Shown: piece after piece, positions 36,801 to 44,888 of the stretch | Position numbering within the stretch: the first letter of the stretch is position 1 | Layout: every line of letters starts with the position of its first letter | NCBI RefSeq assembly: GCF_000568405.1 | Contig: NZ_ARZY01000004.1 | Coordinates: 1-64,000 of the forward strand | Length of the DNA: 64,000 nt | Source of the DNA: Catenovulum agarivorans DS-2 | Lineage (GTDB): Bacteria; Pseudomonadota; Gammaproteobacteria; Enterobacterales; Alteromonadaceae | Reading direction: 5' to 3' | Program-made: the position numbers and the translations under genes | The notes under the pieces: model-generated | Seen by the model: only the letters and a program-made list of their open reading frames with translations | Database searches by the model: none | What the model was told of the DNA's origin: nothing

Positions 36801-38010
36801 CTTAACAGAAGACACGACTTTCACGGCTGATGTCACTTTCACTAACGATGCGCATTGGGTAATTAAAGGTCGTACCGCTGTAGGTGAAGATAATGCGAGT
36901 AACGCGACGCTATATATTCAAGCTGGTACAACTATTATCGGTGAGTCTGGTGATGACTTCTTGGTCGTTCGACGTGGTTCAATGATTGAAGCTGTTGGTT
37001 CAAATGTTAAGCCTATCACTTTAACGTCAATTCAAGATGTTACAGGTGCTCAAACTGGTATCGGCCAATGGGGCGGTGTGGTGTTATTGGGTAATGCTCC
37101 AGCGAACTCATGTGGTGACCAAAAAGGTGAAACAACAGCACAAGAATTAGCTGAGTGTGGTGTTTCAGCTGAAGGTGATGCTGGCTTGTTTGGTGGTAAT
37201 CAACCAGAAGACAACTCAGGTACTTTGAAATATGTTGTGATTAAACATGCTGGTAAAACACTTGGTAACGGTGATGAATTGAATGGTCTGTCTCTTGCCG
37301 GCGTTGGTTCACAAACCGAATTGGATTTTATCCAAGTTCACCAAAACTTAGATGACGGCGTTGAGTTCTTTGGTGGTACCGCGAGCATTAGCCACTTAGT
37401 TTTAACTGAAATCGGTGATGATTCTTTAGATTGGTCGTTCGGTTGGAATGGTAATGCACAATACGTATTGATTAAACAAGGTGATGCAGATGGTGACAAT
37501 GCTATCGAAGCTGACAATTCAGAGTTCGATGCTGCAGCTACACCACTGACTAAACCTACCATTAGTAATGTAACTGTGCTTGGTTCTACTGGTACTAATG
37601 GTCTTCGATTGCGTGCTGGAACCGCTGGTAACCTACACAATGTTATTGTTACTGGGCCAGCAGACTACAGTAACTGCTTGCGAGTGAACGGAACTGAATC
37701 TACAGCTCATGCTGCAAGCGGCGAATTGACTATCACAAATTCAGTGGTTGCTTGTACAACGGAAGGTAACAACTTTGGTTCAGAAGCAATTGGTACTGGT
37801 GATGTAGAAAGCTGGTTTAAAGGTCAATCTGAGAACTTAGAATTGACTGCTGCGGAATTAAAACTAAATGGTTACGTACCAGCTAGTGATTCTCCATTGT
37901 TAAATGTACCTGCGGTTACTCCTAGCAACTCATTCTTTGATGAGGTCAACTTTATCGGTGCTGTAAGTGCGGATAATGACTGGACTGCTGGTTGGACTGT
38001 TGGTCTTTAA
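33859..38010 (+). CDS. Giant three-repeat lipoprotein
   Basis: A 1383-residue predicted lipoprotein (lipobox LTLAGC). After a linker it consists of three homologous units of about 430 residues. Each has YPxITDKPVYRL-like and LTNDAVWILDGRVAVG-like openings, GDDFLVVRRGSK, GIGQWGGIVLLGNAPANSC, GLFGG, VVKHAGKTLGNGDELNG, HENLDDGIEFFGG and ADNSEFDA, and four cysteines at fixed places (NSCGDQKG, NCGVSAEG, YSNCLRV, VAC). The alternating short strands suggest parallel beta-helix. No catalytic family is recognised. It is first in a Pho-box-controlled unit with a TBDR, so a surface ligand-binding or phosphorus-releasing role is possible. The ATG at 33859 has GGAG upstream. Confidence 0.75.
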   Translation: MNIQKLFQLSAVAASLTLAGCGGDLVVQEGDTVNNEYVDCKDCTINNNTGTNPDSGTSSRDDSLNGQTGFDTGIQTAIDAGIASEVTSDAAYSDVAAKYPTKKIYKLSSTTAARGTAARNPVLTSDVSLTNDAVWILDGRVAVGEDNANSATLWIQQGTTIVGETGDDFLVVRRGSKINAVGTASQPITFTSIQDISGAETGIGQWGGIVLLGNAPANSCGDQKGETTSDELANCGVSAEGDAGLFGGSDPQDNSGKLKYVVVKHAGKTLGNGDELNGISFAGVGSGTTVEYIQVHENLDDGIEFFGGTVSVKNVVLTSIGDDSLDWSFGWTGSATNVYIQQLEGAGDNAIEADNSEFDAAASPLTKPTIKNVTIVGADGTNGIRLRAGTAGVLSNVFVTGPANYSNCLRVNGTESANLAASGELAISNSVVACVNPANNFGSQAIGDGDVNSWFLGQAGNQELPVSELMLEDNGYMPKAGSPLISGSQQIGAFNGSTNWMDGWTVGINGGFPTDLQTPIDAGLAANVSSEFPEITDKPVYRLQESVQISEDMALTNDVHWIIKGRTAVGGDRTDSATLWIQDGTTIIGESGDDFLVVRRGSKIQALGSVSAPIVMTSIQDVTGQDTGIGQWGGLVLLGNAPANSCGDQKGETTTEELTNCGVSAEGAAGLFGGTDPEDNSGTLKYLVVKHAGKTLGNGDELNGISFAGVGSGTKVEFIQVHENLDDGIEFFGGTVSVRNVVLTSIGDDAFDWSFGWTGKAQNVYIQQSAAAGDNAFEADNSEFDAKATPQTKPTISNVTIVGASGANGVRLRAGTAGVLKNFVVTGPADYSNCLRVNGDESAAHALSGELSISHSIVACADASNNFGSQAIGDGDVSTWFAGQDGNAVHTPAELNLATDGFSPKTGSPLLGNGFDSSTLDPFFNKTDYIGAFDGEFNWMDGWTYGVNQNFPADVQNAFEQGLATDVSSEYPEITDKPVYRLTEDTTFTADVTFTNDAHWVIKGRTAVGEDNASNATLYIQAGTTIIGESGDDFLVVRRGSMIEAVGSNVKPITLTSIQDVTGAQTGIGQWGGVVLLGNAPANSCGDQKGETTAQELAECGVSAEGDAGLFGGNQPEDNSGTLKYVVIKHAGKTLGNGDELNGLSLAGVGSQTELDFIQVHQNLDDGVEFFGGTASISHLVLTEIGDDSLDWSFGWNGNAQYVLIKQGDADGDNAIEADNSEFDAAATPLTKPTISNVTVLGSTGTNGLRLRAGTAGNLHNVIVTGPADYSNCLRVNGTESTAHAASGELTITNSVVACTTEGNNFGSEAIGTGDVESWFKGQSENLELTAAELKLNGYVPASDSPLLNVPAVTPSNSFFDEVNFIGAVSADNDWTAGWTVGL
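34081..35406 (+). repeat. Lipoprotein internal repeat 1
   Basis: First of three homologous in-gene units, from the QTAIDAG segment to just before QTPIDAG. The distance between the shared GDELNG anchors of units 1 and 2 is 1278 bases. Confidence 0.85.
35407..36723 (+). repeat. Lipoprotein internal repeat 2
   Basis: Second unit, from QTPIDAG to before QNAFEQG. The same anchor is 1317 bases from that of unit 3. It alone with unit 3 carries SSExPEITDKPVYRL; it also has an extra DPFFNKTDYIGAF-type end shared with unit 3. Confidence 0.85.
36724..38007 (+). repeat. Lipoprotein internal repeat 3
   Basis: Third unit, ending at the stop codon with DNDWTAGWTVGL, which matches the inter-unit segments NWMDGWTVGI and NWMDGWTYGV. 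The protein thus ends exactly at a repeat boundary. Confidence 0.85.
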
Positions 38011-38023
38011 TTTTAAAACCTCA

Positions 38024-38057
38024 ACGCACTATGAACGATTCATGGTGCGTTTTTTTA
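38024..38057 (+). terminator. Hairpin with U-run after the giant lipoprotein
   Basis: ACGCACTATGAA (38024-38035) pairs with TTCATGGTGCGT (38039-38050) with one G-T, followed by seven or eight T. The TBDR starts 60 bases later, so either read-through or a second promoter is needed. Confidence 0.75.
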
Positions 38058-38116
38058 TTCTGGTTAGTTAATTATTCTGGCTGAGCAAAATGTCAGCCAA
38101 TCTGATGAGGTTGAAA

Positions 38117-40822
38117 ATGTTTGATACAAACCTATCAAAAAAAAGCCTTGCAGCATCAGTCCTTTTTGCGTTGTCTAGCCATGCAGCACATGCTGCTCAA
38201 GAAGATGACCCAATGATAGAGGAAGTTGTTGCTACTGCTAGTCGCCTTCAAGGGTCGGCCCAAGCAGTGATACAAGAGCGTCAAAACCAGGCATTTGTTG
38301 CTGATATAATGGGCGCAGAACAAATTTCACGAACAGGTGATGGTGATGCAGCATCAGCTTTACGTCGTGTTACAGGCCTTACACTTGTTGACGGTAAGTT
38401 TATATATGTACGTGGTTTGGGTGAAAGATATTCCAGCACTCAATTAAATTCAATGTTGGTTCCAAGTCCAGATCCAACTCGTTCAGTAGTCCCACTAGAT
38501 CTATTTCCATCAGATATTATTGAAAGCTTGAGTGTTCAAAAGTCATATTCTCCTAATATGCCAGCGCATTTTGGTGGTGGTAATGTGGACATTAGAACAA
38601 AATCTTTACCATCAGATTTTATCTTTAAAGTTAGCGGTGGTTTAGGGTCAACTTCGAAAAATACAGAAGACGGATATTTTTATGAAGGAGGGGCTGATGA
38701 CTGGAAAGGCGAAGACGATGGAACTCGGGGTTTACCTGCTCTATTCCAACAGTCAATCACCGATAACGGCGGTACAGGGATCGAAGGTGACAGAAATACA
38801 ACTTTAGAAGAACGCAAGGCACTGCTGTCTTCGATAAATTGGGAAATTGGTCCAGAGAAGCAGTCTGTTGACCCAGACTTTGGCTTTGGTGTTACTTTGG
38901 GTGACCGAATTGACACGGAAATCGGCAATTTTGGCTTCTTGGCAACAGCGGGATACGACAATAGCTGGTCAATAAGTGATGAAGATAGTGGTAGCAATAT
39001 CGGCTCTAAGGATAGAGACTTTGGGGTGTGTAATGCCCAAGGTGATTGTTTTGCTCAGTATCGTTCTGGCGTAACAACCGAACACAATGTGCGCTGGAGC
39101 GGCATGTTAAATCTAGGGTATGAGTATGAAGGTCATAAAATCGAGCTAGCTAATATTGCACTCCATGATATGAGCGACCGTGTTCGTGACCACGATTACT
39201 TTGACGAGAACGAGATCGGCTCTGATAACAATGACGTAAAGGCTTTACGCCGTATTGAAGTTTTGTATGAAGAGCGAGAAATGTTCTCGACACAGTTGAA
39301 AGGGAAACACAACTTTGCTGCTTTAAATAATTCGTTTTTTGACTGGTATTTAGGTACGAGTCGAACTAGCCGTAAGGCTCCAGGTTCGCTAGAAGCAACT
39401 TTTGAGCAAGTCCTTGAAAACGGTTCGGTAACAGAGGAGTTTTTACAAGACGTATCATCTGCAAAAATGAATCGAGATTACCAACAGCTACATGATAAAA
39501 TGGACACTTGGGGTTGGAACGCTGGTATACCTTTCTATTTAGACAATACTGAAATTGAAATAAAAGTCGGTGGTGATTTCTCTGAGAAACAACGAAACGC
39601 ATCGAATGTTTCGATAGATATACTTCACTTTGGTATCAGTGATGAGTTCACCAAAGGTAGTAATATTTATGATATTTTTTCAGATGAAAATATTGCGAAT
39701 GATGATTTTTATTCGAGTAGTACTGGCGCAAATATTTTCCAAGACGCCACTACCGATGGTGATGCCTACCTCGCAGCTAATAAAATAGATGCTTTTTATG
39801 GTATGGCTGATGTTTTTTGGAATAATAAACTTCGTGTGACAGGTGGTGTGCGCTGGGAAGAATTTTCTCAGGTATCTGTGCCGCTACAAGCTCATACCGA
39901 TAAGTTTGATGCATCAACTGAAGAAATCCAACAAACATCTATTAAAGAAGATGACTTGTACCCATCATTAGCTCTTACTTATTTCTGGTCTGAAGAAATG
40001 CAAGTTCGTTTCAATATATCTGAAACTGCAATTCGACCTGATTTTCGTGATGTAAGTAAATCTTTTTTTATTGATCCATTAACTGAGTTGTTAGTGCGTG
40101 GTTCACCAACGTTAAGAAGTACCAAGCTAACTAATGTTGATTTTAGATTAGAGTGGTATGGTTCTGCGGGAAATACATTGTCAGGTGCCCTGTTCTACAA
40201 AGATATGGTCAATCCAATAGAGCTTGTTGAGATCACCAGCGTAGGTGGCGCAACTCCGCAACTATTGACTGCCAATGCAGAATCAGCTGAATTATATGGT
40301 ATTGAAATTGAGTTTATGCAAGACTTATCAATTATTGATAACGATTTAGCTGCTTATTTCTTATCTGGTAATTTAACTGTTTCAGATTCAAATGTAGTGA
40401 TTGGTTTTGACGATCTAGACTCCATATTTAATCAGCAACTACGCGCAGCTTTAGAGGGCTCGACTGTATCTTCTAACTTTGTAACTAATAACGAACGTCG
40501 CTTGATCGGTCATTCTGAGTGGGTTGCAAATATGCAGTTAGGTTGGGATTCTGATGATGGTGAGCACTCAGCTTCGTTAGTCTACAATGTATTTGGACCT
40601 CGTATTATTGTTCCTGGTACGCGTGGTAATCAAGACGCTGAGGAGCAATCGTTCCATTCTTTGGATATGGTATACACCTACTATCCAACTTTTGAGAGTA
40701 GTGTTAAATTCAAGATTAAAAATATCTTAGGTGAAGAGAAAGAAATACTGCAACAAGACATTCCTTTCTACCGTAAAGATAAAGGAACTGAATTTAGTGT
40801 GAGCTTTGACTACGAGTTCTAA
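38117..40822 (+). CDS. TonB-dependent receptor of the Pho-linked unit
   Basis: Outer-membrane receptor of 901 residues. A signal peptide (SVLFALSSHAAHA) is followed by the TonB box IEEVVATAS, a plug with GDGDAASALRRVTGLTLVDGKFIYVRG shortened here to its motif, RGLGERYSSTQLNSMLVPSPDPT and VPLDLFPSDIIESLSVQKSYSP, typical of a TBDR group often annotated as outer-membrane receptors for unknown ligands. The barrel ends EFSVSFDYEF. The ATG at 38117 has GAGG six bases upstream. It lies between the giant lipoprotein and the TonB2-type operon, and probably works with both. Confidence 0.9.
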   Translation: MFDTNLSKKSLAASVLFALSSHAAHAAQEDDPMIEEVVATASRLQGSAQAVIQERQNQAFVADIMGAEQISRTGDGDAASALRRVTGLTLVDGKFIYVRGLGERYSSTQLNSMLVPSPDPTRSVVPLDLFPSDIIESLSVQKSYSPNMPAHFGGGNVDIRTKSLPSDFIFKVSGGLGSTSKNTEDGYFYEGGADDWKGEDDGTRGLPALFQQSITDNGGTGIEGDRNTTLEERKALLSSINWEIGPEKQSVDPDFGFGVTLGDRIDTEIGNFGFLATAGYDNSWSISDEDSGSNIGSKDRDFGVCNAQGDCFAQYRSGVTTEHNVRWSGMLNLGYEYEGHKIELANIALHDMSDRVRDHDYFDENEIGSDNNDVKALRRIEVLYEEREMFSTQLKGKHNFAALNNSFFDWYLGTSRTSRKAPGSLEATFEQVLENGSVTEEFLQDVSSAKMNRDYQQLHDKMDTWGWNAGIPFYLDNTEIEIKVGGDFSEKQRNASNVSIDILHFGISDEFTKGSNIYDIFSDENIANDDFYSSSTGANIFQDATTDGDAYLAANKIDAFYGMADVFWNNKLRVTGGVRWEEFSQVSVPLQAHTDKFDASTEEIQQTSIKEDDLYPSLALTYFWSEEMQVRFNISETAIRPDFRDVSKSFFIDPLTELLVRGSPTLRSTKLTNVDFRLEWYGSAGNTLSGALFYKDMVNPIELVEITSVGGATPQLLTANAESAELYGIEIEFMQDLSIIDNDLAAYFLSGNLTVSDSNVVIGFDDLDSIFNQQLRAALEGSTVSSNFVTNNERRLIGHSEWVANMQLGWDSDDGEHSASLVYNVFGPRIIVPGTRGNQDAEEQSFHSLDMVYTYYPTFESSVKFKIKNILGEEKEILQQDIPFYRKDKGTEFSVSFDYEF

Positions 40823-40841
40823 TCTAGCTATCTCGCACCAT

Positions 40842-40867
40842 AAAGGGATGAAATATTTCATCCCTTT
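40842..40867. terminator. Perfect palindromic terminator
   Basis: A 26-base perfect palindrome with arms AAAGGGATGAAAT and its complement, followed by an A/T-rich stretch. It closes the TBDR unit before the second Pho-box promoter. Confidence 0.7.
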
Positions 40868-40925
40868 AATATTTCTTTCACATAATCAATCCCTTTCCCG
40901 CTTACCTTGTTGCTTTGTCATATTA

Positions 40926-40970
40926 CTGTCATTTTGCATTAATCTCACTGTCATCTAAACGACATATAGT
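40926..40970 (+). promoter_or_regulatory. Pho-box-like promoter of the TonB2 operon
   Basis: Two exact CTGTCAT copies (40926-40932 and 40948-40954) lie 22 bases apart. Ten bases after the second is TATAGT (40965-40970), a good -10. The layout copies that at 33760-33804 base for base in spacing. Confidence 0.75.
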
Positions 40971-41009
40971 TGCTCATAATTTCAAACGGTAATTTTAGGA
41001 AGCTTAACT

Positions 41010-41771
41010 ATGAGCCTTTCGCAAATATTTAAAACGACTGTTGTCGCGTCATGCGTAGCAATGGCTTCGTTTGCACAAGCTAACAGCTTAGAGCCTGCAA
41101 TTGAAGCAGGGCAAAAAATTAATCAATCTGCTGAAAAGTCGCAACAAAAAATCGACAAAATTAGCGATGATATTCAAGCGCGTTTGCAGCAATTTAAAGC
41201 AATTAACAAGGAAATTGAAGGTTTATTGGTTTACAACCGACAATTAGAAAAACAAGTTGCTAACCAAGAAGCTGAAATGGCTGACATTAACGAGTCAATC
41301 GACAAAGTTTCTGTCGTTGAGCGCCAGGTTACACCATTAATGATTCGCATGATTGATGGTTTAGAGCAATTTGTTCGCTTAGATGTTCCATTCTTACCAG
41401 AAGAGCGCACAGGGCGTATTGCTGATTTAAAAAGCATGATGGATAGAGCTGATATCACGCCTTCAGAAAAATTCCGTCGCGTATTAGAAGCGTACCAAGT
41501 AGAAGTTGATTACGGCAAAACTATTGAAGCTTATACCTCAACTTTAGAAGTTGAAGGTGAAGTTCGTGACGTTGATTTCTTACGTGTTGGTCGCGTGGCG
41601 TTAATTTACCAAACGCGTGATGGCAAGTTCAGCGGTGCATGGGATAAAAATCAAAACGATTTTGTTGGTTTGTCTCCAGAATATCGCACTCAAATTACTA
41701 AAGGTTTACGTATAGCACGTAAGCAATTAGCACCTGATTTATTAGTTTTACCAGTTTCAGCTGCTGAATAA
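41010..41771 (+). CDS. DUF3450 periplasmic protein of TonB2 system
   Basis: A 253-residue exported protein (signal peptide to FAQANS) with a long coiled coil at about 30-100 (SQQKIDKISDDIQARLQQFK, NRQLEKQVANQEAEMADIN) and the DUF3450 core (ERTGRIADLKSMMDRADITPSEKFRRVLEAYQVEVDYGKTIEAY in part). It opens the operon whose next genes encode TtpC, ExbB, ExbD and TonB. DUF3450 proteins accompany TtpC-dependent TonB2 systems of Vibrio and Shewanella; the exact job is unknown, perhaps to bridge the complex across the periplasm. Confidence 0.88.
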   Translation: MSLSQIFKTTVVASCVAMASFAQANSLEPAIEAGQKINQSAEKSQQKIDKISDDIQARLQQFKAINKEIEGLLVYNRQLEKQVANQEAEMADINESIDKVSVVERQVTPLMIRMIDGLEQFVRLDVPFLPEERTGRIADLKSMMDRADITPSEKFRRVLEAYQVEVDYGKTIEAYTSTLEVEGEVRDVDFLRVGRVALIYQTRDGKFSGAWDKNQNDFVGLSPEYRTQITKGLRIARKQLAPDLLVLPVSAAE

Positions 41772-41782
41772 GAGGTTTTAAA

Positions 41783-43156
41783 ATGAAAAAGTTTGTTAAA
41801 CATATTCTAGCAACAGCGGCACTGTCTGTTTCTTTATCTGCGCCTGTTATGGCTGAAGCTGAAAGCGCAGTTAACTTAGATGAGTTGTTAACTAAGTTGG
41901 AACAAGGTCAATTGTTTCAAAACCAACAAAACAAACAGCGTGAATCTGAGTTTTTAGCTAAAAAAGAACAACAAGTTCAAATGTTAAATGACGCTCAAGC
42001 ACGTCGTAATCAATTGGTTCAACGTAGTGAGCAATTAGAAACAACTTTTGAAGAAAACGAAATTCATTTAGCCGATATCACCAATACTCTAAGCAACCGT
42101 ATGGGTTCGTTAAAAGAGTTATTTGGTGTGTTACAGCAAGTGTCTGGCGATATGAAAGGTAAGTTTCAAAACTCAATTATTTCAGCACAATACCCTGGCC
42201 GTGATGTCTTTTTAGATGAGTTGGCACAAAAAATGGGACAAAGCTCTAAACTAGCTTCAGTTGAAGAAATTGAGCGCGTTTGGTTTGAATTACAACGCGA
42301 AATGACTGAGTCAGGTAAAATTGTTCGTTTTAATGCGCCAGTGGTCAGTGCTGATACAGGTACTAAAACTGAACAAGAAGTGGTTCGTGTAGGTTCATTC
42401 AACTTAGTGTCTAACGGTAAATTTGTTGAGTATGTACAACAAACCGGTTCATTAGCTGAGTTATCTCGTCAACCGTCTGACCGTTACTTAGCAACTGCTT
42501 CTGCAGTGCAAGACAAAAAAGGTGAGTTAGTTGAGTTTGCTATCGACCCAACGGGTGGTTCTATCTTAGGTTTATTAGTTCAAGCGCCAAACTTGCAAGA
42601 GCGTGTTGAGCAAGGTGGTACTGTTGGTTATGTAATCTTGGGTGTTGGTTTAATCGGCTTATTATTAGCGTTAGAACGTTTCATTAGCTTAACCATAGTG
42701 GGTGGCAAAATTAAGCGTCAATTAAAACAAGCTACACCTCAAGCAAACAATCCGCTTGGCCGTGTTATGCAAGTTAAAAACGATAACCCACAAGCAGACA
42801 GCGAAACACTTGAGCTTAAGTTAAGTGAAGCCATTTTACGGGAAGTACCAAAATTGGCGCGTAACTTAACCTTTATCAAAATTATCTCTGTGGTTGCGCC
42901 ATTGTTAGGTCTACTCGGTACAGTGACTGGTATGATTAATACTTTCCAAGCAATTACTTTATTCGGTACAGGTGACCCTAAATTAATGGCAGGTGGTATC
43001 TCTCAAGCATTGGTTACAACTGTATTAGGTTTGGTTGTCGCAATTCCAACCTTGTTGTTATACACAGTTCTTAACTCGCGCAGCCGTGGATTGATTTCAA
43101 TCTTACAAGAGCAAAGCGCAGGTATTATCGCGGAAAGAGCAGAACAAGGAGAATAA
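41783..43156 (+). CDS. TtpC-like MotA/TolQ/ExbB-family protein
   Basis: A 457-residue inner-membrane protein. The signal peptide (SVSLSAPVMAEA) is followed by a periplasmic coiled-coil region, then a membrane helix near 270-295 (YVILGVGLIGLLLALERFI) and the MotA/TolQ/ExbB domain with VVAPLLGLLGTVTGMINTF and LVTTVLGLVVAIPTLLLY. The extra periplasmic part distinguishes it from ExbB and matches TtpC, needed for TonB2 function in Vibrio. It begins 11 bases after the DUF3450 gene. Confidence 0.9.
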   Translation: MKKFVKHILATAALSVSLSAPVMAEAESAVNLDELLTKLEQGQLFQNQQNKQRESEFLAKKEQQVQMLNDAQARRNQLVQRSEQLETTFEENEIHLADITNTLSNRMGSLKELFGVLQQVSGDMKGKFQNSIISAQYPGRDVFLDELAQKMGQSSKLASVEEIERVWFELQREMTESGKIVRFNAPVVSADTGTKTEQEVVRVGSFNLVSNGKFVEYVQQTGSLAELSRQPSDRYLATASAVQDKKGELVEFAIDPTGGSILGLLVQAPNLQERVEQGGTVGYVILGVGLIGLLLALERFISLTIVGGKIKRQLKQATPQANNPLGRVMQVKNDNPQADSETLELKLSEAILREVPKLARNLTFIKIISVVAPLLGLLGTVTGMINTFQAITLFGTGDPKLMAGGISQALVTTVLGLVVAIPTLLLYTVLNSRSRGLISILQEQSAGIIAERAEQGE

Positions 43157-43157
43157 G

Positions 43158-43685
43158 GTGTACGCTTTATTCGAAATGTCCGAAGCGATTCAGGGTTTTA
43201 TGGAAACAGGTGGGCAAGTACTCACCTGGATAGCCGCCCTAATATTCGTGATGTGGATCTTAATATTTGAACGTATTGCTTTTGTACGCATCAGCTATAA
43301 AAAGTATGAGCGAGAAATGATTGCCCAATGGGAAGCTCGTACAGAGCGCAAATCATGGAATGCGCATCAGATTCGCGAAGCGATTATCTCGCGTGCAAGC
43401 AATAAATTGAATGAAAATTTACCTTTGTTAAATGCACTTGTTGCGCTGTGCCCTTTACTTGGTTTGATGGGGACGGTAACTGGCATGATTGAAGTGTTTG
43501 ATGTTATGGCTATTTCAGGCTCTGGTAACGCACGCTCAATGGCATCAGGTGTATCAAAAGCAACTATCCCAACAATGGCGGGAATGGTTGGTGCTTTGTC
43601 TGGGGTATTTGCCTCAACTTGGTTAAAGCGAGTAGCAAAACGCGAATCTGAGCTACTTGAAGATCATTTAACAATGGATCACTAG
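43158..43685 (+). CDS. exbB: ExbB-type proton channel subunit
   Basis: A 175-residue ExbB of the TonB2 type, with an N-terminal helix (VLTWIAALIFVMWILIFERI), a cytoplasmic loop and LVALCPLLGLMGTVTGMIEVF then TIPTMAGMVGALSGVFASTW. With ExbD it forms the proton channel that powers TonB. The start is GTG, one base after the ttpC stop, with AGGAG six bases upstream. Confidence 0.93.
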   Translation: MYALFEMSEAIQGFMETGGQVLTWIAALIFVMWILIFERIAFVRISYKKYEREMIAQWEARTERKSWNAHQIREAIISRASNKLNENLPLLNALVALCPLLGLMGTVTGMIEVFDVMAISGSGNARSMASGVSKATIPTMAGMVGALSGVFASTWLKRVAKRESELLEDHLTMDH

Positions 43686-43826
43686 ATAATTATTGCACTT
43701 GAATTAAGCGACTACTTGGCACGCTTCAGTTCTAAACCTTCTGCACTCATAGATGGCGCAGCAGAGCTCTAGGGACAGATTTATGCGTGTTTAGAATTGA
43801 ACGCAGCTAAGTAGGAGCAAGAACAA

Positions 43827-43874
43827 ATGCAAAATTTAAAAGGTAAAAATTATGCGAGCAAGTCCTTTAAATAA
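43827..43874 (+). other. Possible 15-codon ORF overlapping exbD start
   Basis: ATG at 43827 has GGAG nine bases upstream and opens a 15-residue frame that stops at 43874, overlapping the first codons of exbD in another frame. It could couple translation or be chance. The 166-base exbB-exbD gap is unusual in an otherwise tight operon. Confidence 0.25.
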
Positions 43875-44259
43875 AATTATGGAAGAAGAAGAAACGTCGA
43901 TAGATATGACGCCTATGCTAGACGTTGTATTTATCATGTTGATCTTCTTCATCGTAACTGCATCTTTTGTTAAAGAAGCCGGTATAGACGTTAATCGCCC
44001 AGATGCACCAACCGCCGTTAAAAAAGAGCGCGCTAATATTTTAATTGCAATTAGCGATGCTGGCGAAATTTGGATTGACAAGCGTCGTATCGACATTCGA
44101 GCGGTACAAGCAAACGTCGAGCGTTTAAAAGCGGAAAACCCACAAGGTTCAGTGGTGATTCAAGCGGATAAAAAAGCAGACGTAGAAACGCTTATTAAAG
44201 TTATGGATGCATCGCGTGCAGCGGGTGCATATGACGTATCAATTGCAGCGAACGACTGA
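43852..44259 (+). CDS. exbD: ExbD-type energy-transducing protein
   Basis: A 135-residue ExbD/TolR protein: EEETSIDMTPMLDVVFIMLIFF contains the membrane Asp used in proton transfer (DMTPMLDVVF), followed by a periplasmic domain (KKERANILIAISDAGEIWID). ATG 43852 has AAGG upstream. It precedes tonB by six bases. Confidence 0.93.
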   Translation: MRASPLNKIMEEEETSIDMTPMLDVVFIMLIFFIVTASFVKEAGIDVNRPDAPTAVKKERANILIAISDAGEIWIDKRRIDIRAVQANVERLKAENPQGSVVIQADKKADVETLIKVMDASRAAGAYDVSIAAND

Positions 44260-44265
44260 TAAATT

Positions 44266-44871
44266 ATGAGCAGATATTTAATTGCAATTCTTTTATCTGT
44301 TGCGACGACTTTCTTAATTTTTTACGGCATGCAGTCGTTAATACAAAGCGGTGAGGGCGCGCTTACTGAGCCACCTCGCGGCAGCGTATTAGACTTTGTC
44401 CGTGTGAAAAAAGAGTCGGCACCAGAGCAAAAAGACCGAAAACCACAAAAGCCACCTAAACCTCAAGAGCCACCACCGCCAATGGAAGCGCCGCCAATGG
44501 ATGCGCCTGATCCAAATGCCAATGCGGTGACGACAGACTTTGCCGCAGACGTAGAAGCGGATGTTGGTCTATCAAATGGTTTATCGCTTGAATCTGGAGA
44601 TGGTGAGTATTTACCAATTGTCAAAGTTCAACCGATTTATCCACGCCGAGCACAGCAACGCGGTATAGAAGGTTATGTCATTGTTGAATTTACTGTCAGC
44701 AAACTAGGTACGGTTGTTAACCCAGTTGTTGTCGAAGCTGAGCCTGCGAATATATTTGACCAAGCAGCACTGAATGCGGCTAAAAAGTTCAAATATAAGC
44801 CAAGAGTGGTTAACGGCGAACCCATGGAAGTGGCTGGTGTACAAAACAGAATCACTTTTAAAATTGACTAG
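44266..44871 (+). CDS. tonB: TonB2-type energy transducer
   Basis: A 201-residue TonB. It has an N-terminal membrane anchor (LIAILLSVATTFLIFYGMQSL), a proline-rich spacer (KPPKPQEPPPPMEAPPM) and a C-terminal domain (PIYPRRAQQRGIEGYVIVEF, FDQAALNAAKKFKYKPRVV) that contacts TonB boxes of receptors. The short length is typical of TonB2. It lies directly after exbD and before the TPR protein. Confidence 0.94.
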   Translation: MSRYLIAILLSVATTFLIFYGMQSLIQSGEGALTEPPRGSVLDFVRVKKESAPEQKDRKPQKPPKPQEPPPPMEAPPMDAPDPNANAVTTDFAADVEADVGLSNGLSLESGDGEYLPIVKVQPIYPRRAQQRGIEGYVIVEFTVSKLGTVVNPVVVEAEPANIFDQAALNAAKKFKYKPRVVNGEPMEVAGVQNRITFKID

Positions 44872-44888
44872 TTGGGAGTGAATTTAAA

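Noticed and set aside
34470-37640. Three similar antisense frames inside the giant lipoprotein gene
   Set aside because: They recur at the same place in each internal repeat because the coding strand repeats, and they show no protein features of their own.
33859-38010. Repeat array such as CRISPR
   Set aside because: Repeats are 1.28-1.33 kb, coding and in frame; there are no short repeats with spacers.
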